DNA from: Liquidambar formosana
Taxonomy: Eukaryota > Streptophyta > Magnoliopsida > Saxifragales > Altingiaceae
NCBI GenBank assembly: GCA_039720395.1
Contig: CM077827.1
Location: 11,136,099-11,200,098 of the forward strand
DNA: 64,000 nt
Reading direction: 5' to 3'
The notes beneath the pieces are model-generated. The model had not been told where the DNA came from. It made no database searches and saw nothing but the letters and a program-made list of their open reading frames with translations. A program made the position numbers and the translations under genes. Below, piece after piece: positions 23,084 through 34,084 of the stretch (the stretch's first letter is position 1; each line of letters opens with the position of its first letter).

Positions 23084-26000
23084 TTTACAAATCTTGTGGT
23101 GAATTTATTTTAGACCAATCCATAATAGTTGTCATTCCTAATAATTTTTTGTCAAATTTCTACATTTGAAGACTTCACGATAAAATATCTCTGACATTAT
23201 TACCTTGAAGCATATACCCTCCAAATTCCTCTTTTTATCTTTTTTCTTTGTGGCCCATTTTTTTTTTCCTTTGATTTGTAATTCCCCTCTTATATATGGT
23301 AAGTACTAAGTAGCAAATTCCTTTTAGAAAGTATTAGTTATGGAAATAAGATGAAATTCATACTTATCATATGTATTCATTCAACAATACAATATGAAAG
23401 AAAATAAGAGGGCAAGAGGAATATAAGTAACACAAGCCAACCACAGAATGGAAGGTTGGGCCACAACACCTGAAAGGTGTACCTGGGTCACTGGGTGAAA
23501 TAGTATATATATCTGAAGTTTGACAAAAGATTTTAAATTTTCTTTGAGAAAGACAATGCTCCAGGAAAACTTATTCCACTCACCCATCCCCTTCAATCAT
23601 ATTTTAGAGGGAAAATGTTTTCCACATGTGAATGATAATTAATAATTTTAATTATATGTATTTATAAAAATATTTAAACAACTTACTCAATGCTATGACG
23701 CAGTAGACATGTGAAATTGGATTATATCCCTTGCGTATGCATTTTTCTAGAAGTTTTATAATAAATCTTATCATGTTCTATAGAAAATTACAGGACTACA
23801 CATGCACGTACCCCACCGTATCATGGCAAATCTACCCAAGTCCATCCAACCCCTAAACAGTAACACCACTTATACTTAGGTGAGGCCGGCGGTATAATTA
23901 AGCATTTTAAAACGTCTTGATATAAAAATAAAATATTATTTTTCATTTAACTAAAATGAATAAATAAGAAAACATCCATTTTCAACAAGCAAAGGCAATT
24001 GGGTGGGCTCTATAAATCTATAATGACCAGCCATACCCCATAGGACTCTTGTGCTAATGACACTGCCTGTTGAAGGCACATCACACATGCGAATGCTAGA
24101 GAATGTCTTGGAGAGTGAAGAGCAGAGGGGTGACAGGCATTAATCATGATCAGCTCCCATGCATACTTGCTTCTCCATGCCTCCTCAGAACCATTCACCT
24201 CCTGGGAATGTCACGTGTTCCTTCCCTTGAGGGCCCGTGGCATGTGGGACACTTTCAAATTTCTTGCTGCATTTGCTTCATTCTTGTGTCTTGTGACTTG
24301 TGACTATTCCCTATTTGGCTGGCTGGAATCCTCTAATTAGTGAATATGATTTTAGCAGCTGTTCTAGTGGAGAATTGCTAATCCCATATCATTAGGGGAA
24401 TGAGTTTGTTCAACTAATATAATTTAAATTTATTAAATTAAGTTTACTTTTTGGTGTCGGTTGGACTTAATTTTAAAAGATCGATCAAAGAAAAAATAAA
24501 AAATTATACGCTTCGCCCTTTTGTCCCCCGCATTTCATCCGCTTTTTTCAGATTCCAATTCTATTAGTTGTGATTGATCAAAGTTTATTTTCGCCTCTCT
24601 TGATAGGGAGATATGAGGTTTTTGAAACTTGACACGCTATAATCTTAATTAAAATAGATTGAGGGACTTATCTCAAGACTACGACAAATACAACAAATAA
24701 TAGAGTGCAAAGTCTGTACGTGTCAACACTTAACTCAATCCAGCTCGCGAAAGACTGCATATTTCATGAAATAGAGTGCAAAGTTGGCATCCAAAAAAAA
24801 GAAAAAGTGATTGATCAAAATTTTGAATTACAAGATTAGTACCGAGAAATGAATACTTCCCTCTCTCTCATTTTGTTTGAGAACAACTTTTTATTTTGAG
24901 AAATCCCAAAATGTTTGTTCCATTTCAAAAGTCAAATAAAATATTATTTTACTTACCCAAATTACTCTTTCCTATATTTAATTACTCAAATCACTACACA
25001 AAATAAAATCATGCCAATTAATTTGCCTTTTATTTGTGGGCAAATTGGCCACAAGCATTCCATTAGTTTTAAGAATTCCAATTTTGCAGACTTGTTAGGG
25101 TGTTCACGTCAAGTCTTGGTAAGAGCCACATTTTCTATCTACCAATGAGACCCTTTTTGTTTCCTTCATTTTCGGACTAGATCTGCCAATAAGACTGAGA
25201 CCACCATTCTAAGAATACATGACATCAACCAGTGAAAATAGACTAACCAGAACAAAAATGATATCCGAGGTAGGCAGAGAAAAAAAAGATCCACAACCTT
25301 ATCTTTGCTTTGGCCAACTTGGCTCAACCACAATCTGTCTTTTCATGATGGTACTAGAGTCTATTAACCATTAAGCAAAGCAATCTGTTTGGCTTGACGA
25401 AAAAATATTCCTAACCTTATCTGGTAAGTATACGTAAGCTTAATAAAGACATGATATTTAAAATCAAGAAATGTACGACAACCTTTTTGAATTTTTGGCC
25501 TCTCAAATTTTCAACCATTTTTACAGAATACCCATGTCGACCACCACCTGTAGCAATTAGCACTGCAATTTGGTCTAGGCCAGTTTAGCCAGGGGAAAAT
25601 CTAAACTGGATCGAACTAATTCAGTCTTTTAAAATCTGAACCGGACCCAAATTAGAAATAGCATTACACCGGACTGAAAAAAAAGGTCCGGTTCTTGGTC
25701 TTCTCTTTTTTTTTTTTGGTTGTATTTCTTTTGTTTGTTTGTTTGTTGGCTTTTTTTTTCTTTCTAAAAGGTAATAAATTTATTGAATAAGTATTATTAT
25801 TCATTGAATAATACTTATATATGGATTATAATATATTAATATAAACATATAACTATATTTTTTTTTTTTGGAATTTTGGATTTCAATCCGATTGGATTCT
25901 AAAATCCCGTAAACTGTAACCGAATTGATCGGTTCTTATAAATTTTAAATCGGAATCAGGCCTGTTATTGGTTGGACCGAACCGAAACCAAACCAAATTG

Positions 26001-26128
26001 ATTGGATTGGTTTGATCCTTGGGTCTACCCAAATCATGTTGCATTCCTAATAGCAGTATGGGAAGTTTCATAAATGCCAAGTCTGTTCTAAAAGAGAGGG
26101 GGAAAAAAAAAAAAAACATTTATATATA
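23084..26128. other. Intergenic, no gene supported
   Basis: AT-rich, with only short chance frames. A GC-richer island at about 24010-24330 has several overlapping open frames but no codon or motif signature of a gene. At 25560-26030 there are degenerate CCGGTT/GGTTTGGTT-type simple repeats like those near 39150-39250 and 39880-39990. Confidence 0.5.
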
Positions 26129-26371
26129 GTGTTTTCCTAACATGTGCCTAAGGGCACAACTTGAGTTGCAATTAATGAGTTAATCATTACATGTGGAAAT
26201 GTGTTTGCACTTTGCACAGCCTTTTAAGCATTTTCACATTTTTTCAAGTAACTCACACTATCTTCTATGCATTTTCACCATTCTTATTGTATTTTTATCA
26301 TTTCAAATGTAATGATTGACTCATTAATCACAGTTTAATATATACCTTTAGGGCTCACGTTAAGAAAACCC
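26129..26371. mobile_element. MITE, about 243 bp, AT-rich target
   Basis: The left end GTGTTTTCCTAACATGTGCC pairs with the reverse complement of the right end, GGGTTTTCTTAACGTGAGCC, at 16 of 20 positions. Both sides are flanked by TATATATA-type sequence, compatible with an 8-9 bp target duplication. No coding capacity. Superfamily uncertain (Mutator- or hAT-like). Confidence 0.55.
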
Positions 26372-26402
26372 ATATATATATTCAAAAATGTTTTTGTGTG
26401 GA

Positions 26403-26512
26403 ATATCCCGTATGATCATAGTCGTTTGTAAATGACATGTCGGAACATGACATTTCGTACACAAACATGTCGCTCACAAACAACTATGATCGTACGGCAT
26501 ATCTGGGATATC
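26403..26512. repeat. Foldback inverted repeat, about 110 bp
   Basis: The arm ATGATCATAGTCGTTTGTAA (from about 26412) is mirrored by the complement of TCACAAACAACTATGATCGT (about 26474-26493). Outer TATCCC blocks match as well. The transcript would form a long imperfect hairpin. It lies just beyond the MITE at 26129-26371. Confidence 0.65.
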
Positions 26513-27299
26513 CCTACATGATCAAAACTATATATATATATATATATATTATGATTGAATTTGTTTCCCTAATCACTTTTCGTATTAGATTATTGAAAGA
26601 TGTTGGGCATTTAAGTATAATACATATGTAGATCAATAGCCCTTAAAAGAGGTCCTCTTCGGAATAAAAACGGAATAAAAAGATCCCTTCTCTTCTTTTG
26701 AATCCCTTTCTATGCCTCTATTTTAGCTTCGGGTTAGGTCAATATCATAAACACACTTAAGACTAACCTGTTGAGTGTCTCTTTTCCTTGAAAGATCTTC
26801 TCATTTCAACGACTTCGTAATTTGATTCAAATTGTTTTTCCTCTTAAGATATTGATAACATCTTTATTGTTCAAATAATTAATTTGATTAAAATCAAACT
26901 AATGAAATAGCTAAGATTACTCTATTGAACAAATTTTTAAGGAATATATAATTCAACCCGTAAGACTAGTTATTTGGAGCGGTGGATCCCAATAATGTTT
27001 TGCATTGTTAGTAAATACTCGTATTATACCTCTATAATTAATAGATGTACATTCCCAACTTTAAAATAATAATAATAATAATAATTTCTCATATGCTATA
27101 CACAGTTCAAACTTCAAACTTAACAAAAAATACTCATTTTTATAATAAAATTTATAGTTCAAAAATTTGACAGATTCCATATCATTCGTGTGTGAAATAC
27201 TTTTAATTATACTACTAGCAAGTCGCTCTACTGCAATTATCAACACCACAAACAATATTTGAAATCCTTCCTTTTTTTCTTTTTGTGAAATCAACATGC

Positions 27300-27425
27300 T
27301 CCATAAGAATTTGGAGGAATTACAGATGGGTCTGGTTAGGGATAAATAATTATAGTTAGTAGTCATTCTTAATTAAGTTAGTAGTCATTTTCTAGTAAGT
27401 TAGTAATCATTTATATAGAACTGTA
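27300..27425 (-). repeat. Dispersed repeat, copy 2 (inverted relative to 17945)
   Basis: The reverse complement of this stretch aligns with 17945-18060, including GAATGACTACTAACT and ATCTGTAATTCC. It also carries three short repeats of AGTTAGTAGTCATT type. Confidence 0.65.
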
Positions 27426-27912
27426 ATTGTTTACCCATAGCTAGACCTATTTGTAATTTTCCTTAAGAATTTGTTATGGATTACATGATGGATATACTAT
27501 TTTACTTTAAAGACTATGTTTCAACAAAAACCGAGAATATTTTAGTAAAAAAAACTAAAAGCATATATAGATCAAGACCTATTTATGTATTAATTTTAGT
27601 CATTTTCTTAGTCGAATTCCCCTCTTTCCAAGCACATTAAAAAAAAAAAGATTACTATTTAAAATATAATTGATACGGAGTATTTAAAAATATTTTAATA
27701 AAATAAATAAAAATGGTGATTAAAAGTGATATACTAAATAAAATAACATAACATATATTCTTATATTTTTGGTCTTGAACTTTTTGTTAAAATTTGTATT
27801 GTATGCGTATATGCTCATATTTATATAAAAAGAAATCAAATTACACTTTGTATGTATTTCACCTCATATCTTTCGTTTGTATTTTATTAACTATAGTGTT
27901 TTGATAATAATA

Positions 27913-28207
27913 CTTCCTCTGTTCCTATTTAATTAGCCTACTTTCCATTTTGGAATATTTCAAAATTATTGTTGCGTTCAAAAAGTCAATGATTCTTTTT
28001 GTTTGATTTTCTAAACTATCTTTAAAAATGTACTTTCTCTTTTTTTAATGTTTTGTACACATAAGGACAAAATTGGAATTTTAAAACATAAGTGTTGATT
28101 CGAAAGCATTTAATAAGTGTTGATTTGAAAGCACTTAATAGAATTACTTTTAAAAAAATGTGTTTTTTCAAATGGGAAAATCAAATAAAAAGTAGGAACA
28201 AAAAGAG
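27913..28207. mobile_element. Stowaway-like MITE
   Basis: The terminal repeats CTTCCTCTGTTCCTA and the complement of TAGGAACAAAAAGAG match at about three quarters of positions. TA flanks both ends (27911-27912 and 28208-28209). The element is 295 bp and non-coding. A Helitron-type element begins only about 12 bp further on. Confidence 0.55.
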
Positions 28208-28220
28208 TAGAATCATATTT

Positions 28221-28660
28221 ATCAGTAAACGAGCACGCGCAATGCGTGTTCAACACATTTTTTTAAGTTTTCATCCCATCATTGAAATTACTATGTCAGT
28301 TTCAAGGTTTCTTCAACCGCATGTGTGTAGGAGAAAAAATTAAGGAGAAAGAGGTTGTGGTGGGTTTTTTAAAGTTAGTAAAATTATCAAATTGTCTCTT
28401 AACTTTATTAACTTGTAAAGGTATTTTAGTATTTTCAGGTGCAGTCCAATCACAAAGGGAATTGACTTTATATAATAGTATAGAGGTTGTGTAGGGGAAA
28501 AAATTAAGAGGAAAGGGGTTGTGGTAGGTTTTTTAAAGTTGGTAAAATTACCCAATCGTTTGTTAACTTTATTAACTAGTTTTATTAACTTGTAAGAATA
28601 TTTTAGTATTTTCGGGTGCAGTCTAACAATAAAGGAAATTAATTTTATATAGTAGTATAA
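28221..28660 (-). mobile_element. Non-autonomous Helitron with duplicated 5' half
   Basis: Homologous to the better-kept copy at 39561-39822. It shares CGAGCACGCGCAATGCGTG (the 3' hairpin on the minus strand), GGTTGTGGTGGGTTTTT and the terminal ATAGTAGTATA. The 3' CTAG has mutated. The half starting GTGTAGG-GAAAAAATTAA is present twice (about 28323-28490 and 28491-28660), so the element carries two copies of its 5' terminal region. Confidence 0.65.
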
Positions 28661-28876
28661 ATGAAAGATGAATAGTTATCTAATTAACATATAACGAGGA
28701 TATATTTGTAAAATCGCAATTTCTTTTATAGCCATAAAAACTAAATATGTTTTTCAAATATGAGAGGGTCAAAACACATATATATTTTTGAGAGTGCCAA
28801 AATATTTGAAACCATGAAAATTGAGAGAGTAAAATTTAAATTTCAAAAACAAAAGAAGGTTTTGTTTTTGCTTAAA

Positions 28877-28883
28877 TATAAAA
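28877..28883 (+). promoter_or_regulatory. Probable TATA box of the WDL5-like gene
   Basis: TATAAAA lies about 60-70 bp upstream of a CT-rich leader (CTCTCTCTCTCTCTC, about 28946-28963), typical of plant 5' untranslated regions. The leader runs on to a good donor site at 29253. Confidence 0.5.
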
Positions 28884-28909
28884 CCGGTAAAGGCCGTATA
28901 GCCGGTGAA

Positions 28910-29252
28910 ACCGTGATTTTCCTTAGTAAAACCGTCTAACTGCGTCTCTCTCTCTCTCTCTCTTTCTATCTCCTTCTCCCTAAAGACGCTGGCACAGAAA
29001 AGAGGCTCTGAGCCTTTGGAGGCTTCGAAAATCGTAGTTTTCGGGAAGAAAAAAGAAAATGAGTGAAAATTTTCAAAAAAAATTCGATTTATGATTTGGG
29101 GTTTTTCAGCTAATCCGAAAGATCATTGCTGCATTAGGTTTCGGATCCTCAGATCCATCACATCAAAACGAATCTCTCTCTGTCCCTTCATCTCAGATCC
29201 CTTTAGAGCCATTCTTAACTAATGACGTTTTGATGATCCTACGCTTCACGAG
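28910..29252 (+). other. Probable 5' UTR exon of the WDL5-like gene
   Basis: A CT-rich leader without a long frame ends at ACGAG|GTAAGAAC, a near-consensus donor. The matching acceptor would be TTTACAG at 30290, or the second one at 30333, giving a leader intron of about 1.0-1.1 kb. The transcription start is inferred only from the TATA-like box. Confidence 0.5.
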
Positions 29253-30295
29253 GTAAGAACAAATGCTCTGTATCGTTTGGTTGCTGAGAAAATGAGAGAA
29301 AAGAAGATAAACTTTTTGAATAACACCATTGTTTTGACGTTGTTTTAGATTTTCGTGAAATGGAAACAGTCGTACTCAATTGAAGTGGAAGGTGCTGTGT
29401 TAGGCACACTTCATGTTTTATTGGGTCTTATTAGTCTTCGTTTTCTCTTTTTTTCCTGCATTTTCTCAGCAGCCAAACGGAGGGTTTAGTGTTTTCTCCG
29501 AAGCCATGTCGGAATGTTTTGAACTCTGAAGCAGATCAATATGAAACGATTGGATTCAATATTTGGAAATGCGTTCGAGTTTAAAAAAGATCTAGTTGAG
29601 TGCATATTCGTTTAGATTCCGTCTTACTTGCTGTATGTCTGATTTGATTGAGATTTAATTTCAATTGATTGATTGATGCCCTAACTGCTTTATTTTGTAC
29701 TTGAGGTATTGCTTAATCCTCTGTTTGGTTGCTGAGAAAGCGGAGGAAAATAATAGAAAATAGTGGGCGGAGTAAAAGATTAGAAGATTAAAATTGTCTT
29801 ATGTTGTTTGTTGCTCAGTATCCTTTCAAGCGCAGTCAGTAATCTCTTGGACGGCCTGGGGATGCACACCACGTGAGGAAACAAAAACCCCACTCAACTC
29901 AACTATTTCGCTTGGATGAGTTGAATTTTTTATTTTTTATTTTATTTTCATTTGAAAAAAAAAAAATAGTAAACATTGTACGCCAAATTCTTTTCTCTTC
30001 CTTTCCTCCATTTTCTCAGCAACCAAATGAGTTAATGAATTTTGCATTAAGCAGAGTACTATGGTAAATTTTTTTTGGGTTTAACATTACAACAATATAA
30101 TAAAAATCTTCTTCTTAGAGTGGCCTCTTTTTAAATTTTTTAAATTTTTTTCTTTTCTAAGGGTAAGTACTTATAGAGTTTTTTTCTTTTTGCTTTGTCT
30201 TTACACCATTTTTGTCACACACAGCACCCACCCTCCTTTTTTTTAGGGTTGCACTCTGTGCCATGAGTCCATGAGTTTTGTAATTTACAGGTGTG

Positions 30296-30340
30296 ATGGA
30301 TGCTGCAGCTAATCTCGTTTCTTCAATTTACAGAGTGTGA
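30296..30340 (+). CDS. 14-codon upstream ORF overlapping the WDL5-like start
   Basis: If the first acceptor (AG at 30289-30290) is used, the leader contains ATG at 30296, 14 codons and a TGA whose last base is the A of the main ATG (TGATG at 30338-30342). If the second acceptor (AG at 30332-30333) is used, this ORF is spliced out. So a choice of acceptor would switch a start-overlapping upstream ORF on or off. Function is inference only. Confidence 0.4.
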   Translation: MDAAANLVSSIYRV

Positions 30341-33300
30341 TGGATACTGATAATCTTGTATCTGCTAATGGGCTTGAGCCAGCCCATCAAAATGGTGGTC
30401 ATGAGCAACATCCTGCCTCTGGAGAGGAAAGTGGTGTTTCAGAGAAAGCAATTGGGATCCTCAATAGTACTACAGAAACTGCAGGGCTTAATGGGAATTC
30501 GGAAAATGTTATTAAGTTGGATGACAGTGGAACTATCAGTTCATCTACAGAAGAAGTCAGAGAGGGATCAAATGTCAATGTGAAAAGCAACGGTTCAACT
30601 GTTTCTGAGGTAGGATGGGTTTCATTCTGTCTGCTTGGTTCACTAGATTATCCTTGGTCTGATCCGAAACAAACGTGTGCATGCATCTTACTTATAGGAA
30701 CTGGGAGCAAAGGACGCTGATAAGTCAAATCATTCCAAACCACATAATGGTCAAGGAAAAAGCAAGAATGAGAAGCCTTCGGGCCCCAAACATAGGACAA
30801 CAACTTGGGTGAAGAAGAGCAAAGATGGAAGAGATACTGAGGCAACTTCTACTGTCTTAAATGGTTCTGTGGCCTCGAATTCACGCCCAAAAGAGCCTTT
30901 TAAAACTAGATCATTCAATGGCAGGCAGGATCATCTCTCCAAGGTAAAATTTGATGTCATTCTTGGTTTCTTGCTTGTGTAGTATGGTCATATGTTCACC
31001 TCGAGGTACAAGTACATTCTATTTTGATATTTGATTATTATCTATGCCATAACTGATTATTATCTTTTCTCTCTATTTGTTTCTAACAGCAATCTGGAAA
31101 GGCTGGTGCAGCATCACTTACCATGAATATGACAGAGTCTGAAGTCCTCACGTATGTTCTGCTTTCAGTTAAAATGAATTTTTTCACCTCCTCCATGAAG
31201 CTATGTCTTAACTGTTAGCTCGAATATGAATTTTGCAAAAGGGAGAATGGAGGGCTCTTAGTGGCCTTCTTAAGTGTCTGATATATTTACCTTTGTTTTC
31301 TTTCCCTATTTTCTTTCTATTTTCCCCTTAAACCTTTTCTGCAATTTCAATTGATGACAACTTTTTTTGCCAGTGGTTTGTGAACTGTGATTTCCTGACT
31401 ACAGGGAGAAGACAAAACTGAAGCCTCTAAAAAAAGGACTCCCTAATGAAGCTGAAGGAGAGACACAATCTTCTTCGTATCCTTTCATATTTTAACATTT
31501 TATCATTCCTTTACTTTTTTGGGTAGAAAAAGGGAAGTGTGTTTTTTTTTTTTGCTTTGGGTGCGGGCTCCCTTTACATTTAAGCCATATGGTTACTGTT
31601 TCTTCCGCTGACATCTTTTCCATGTTTATCCTTAAGTACATTTTACAAGTCCCACAGCTGGAGATGATAAGCCTCGCAGAGTGGGTACACTTCCAACCTA
31701 TAGTTTCAGCTTTAGGTGCAATGAGCGAGCTGAGAAGAGAAAAGAAGTCAGTTTTTCACACACACCTTCATGAGTAAAAAATGGTTTTCCCTAGTAGCAT
31801 TGTTAAGCGTGAACTTAGGATGAATTTCATTATCTTTTTGGGCAGTTCTACTCCAAACTTGAAGAAAAAATTCACTGCAAAGGAAGCAGAGAAAAGTACC
31901 TTGCAAGCTAAGTCCAAGGTGGTAGTTTTTTATATATATGTTTCCAGTTGGTGGACAGTAATAAATAAATGAATGTCAGCTCTTATTATGATGATATTTT
32001 CCTTGACAGGAATCTCAGGAGGCTGAGATTAAGATGTTCAGGAAGAGTTTAACGTTTAAAGCAACACCCATGCCAAGCTTCTATCAAGAACCTCCACCTC
32101 CTAAGGTGGAGTTAAAGAAGGTAACTTTGTGTTTGTCATTACAGGTAGCATTACGATAGCCTAGATAAGATAAAATACTTTAGTTATCATGGTGACTCTC
32201 TATACGAGCTCTCTTGCACAGAACGGTTACAATTCCTCAATTATAAAACCTCTTCATTGAAGTAGGGATTACATTCTGTTGTTCCTTGTTTTCATTTAAC
32301 AACACTGAGTGTTCGATTCTTTCTATTCACTAGCATTATATAGGCAGGTTGAATATCAAGCTTTCTTTGTTTGGTGGGTGGCAATTCCAGCAAGAAAAAA
32401 TGTTTTATACATAATTACATAAAAGCTGGTTTTCTGTTTATTTATTTATTTATTTTATTTTTTGCCCTTGAAAATCTAGCGTTCATGGTATTGGTACACT
32501 GCAAACCATGCACCTCTCTGCACTTAATATTTAATTAGAACAATCAGTTAATATGTAATCTTCTTTGGGTTAGAACTTGACAAAAACATAAATTGAATTA
32601 TTTGTCTTATTAATAATTTAGTACTGAAGGTTAATTCGAGTTATTAGCTCCCTTATTGCCGAATGACTTCTAGTCCTACTCTTGATGAACTTAAGCACAA
32701 AGAGCTTTTAGTTCTGCAACCAAACAGGTTCATGTAAAATTGAGGATGAAGTAAAGATATTTCGCTATTCCAGGAATCAGAAATTTTGGATCTAGAAAGA
32801 AAAATGAAATACAAAGACTTGAAATTTTAGGTTGAGTCATTAGATATGGCTTAAGTGCTTGTAAAGCATTTACCCTCCGATGCTTTCCATTTTTATTAAT
32901 CATTTTAGTGAGTTTATTTGAAGGTTGTGCATTAAAGCGGAAATCATTATCAAGTGAAAAAAAGATATCGGATACATTGTTTGTTGGAAGTTTCTATCTA
33001 TCTGATGTTTGTTTTCGCATTTGCCAGAGTTAGTTTCCAATTTTTGTTGTTGATGTGACAATAGATTTGTAACTGCTTAGCAAATTGGAAAAATTCCTTA
33101 CTAGGTGAAATAAACCTTCTGACCAAAAGAATAATGTTGAAATAACACATATGCTGGAACGTCCTTATGAGCTAAAATTTTCCCTGATTGTTTCTTTATT
33201 TTTTTTTAGATCTTCAATGTGGATGCAAGTCTTCCTTCTATTTTTTAATTTTTCAGAAGATGAAGATGAATGCCAAAGTTGTTCGCTAGTTGTGTGGGGC

Positions 33301-34048
33301 AGGTTACGCATATGTGAGATGATGGAAAGATAATTTATATCTGTTGCTTTTCTAGTTGTTTAGCATAGCTTTTAAAGATGTTAACAAATTTTTCCTCTTT
33401 TTGTTGGAGGGTACACTACTTATAGATGATTGAGGAGAAAATAACAATCTAAATGTGGCTATAGAAACTCGTCATAACCACCTTGTTAGAGTTGGTTGCA
33501 ATTGAATTTGATTCATAAGTTTTGAAACATGAATATAGATATGGGATATGGATACGATACGAATCATAACTCATGAATCATAAATAATAAATGGTTTAGA
33601 ATATTCAGAAAACCAATTAAGAATTTGATTCATAAGCTTTGAAACATGAATATAGATATGGGATATGGATACGATACGAATCATAACTCATTAATCATAA
33701 ATATTAAATGGTTTAGAATATTCAGAAAACCAATTAAGATGTAAGAATAACTCATGAATACAATTAAAAATTCACCAAAGAATCCCTAAGCTTCTTTTTA
33801 TTACATTCACCAATTTAGAGTTCATGAATGCAAAATTAGAAAAGAAAAAAAAAAAGGCACATTTGTTCAACATCAAACCTCTACGAGTGTGTGCCCAAGA
33901 AGAGGGAGACAGAGAGAGAGAGAGAAAGAGAGCCTTAAGTTTAATCCGAGATGAGAGAAGAGTGAGGAAAAGGAATAGATTGAAATAGAGAAAAGAGATA
34001 GTAAGGCCATATATGTGCATGTGAAATTGAGAAAAGAGATATTGAGGT

Positions 34049-34084
<36 letters not shown>

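Noticed and set aside
24010..24340. Overlapping ORFs and possible microRNA-like foldback in a GC-richer island
   Set aside because: No known microRNA sequence was recognised and the arms do not pair well over a continuous 20 bp. The ORFs have no codon or domain support.
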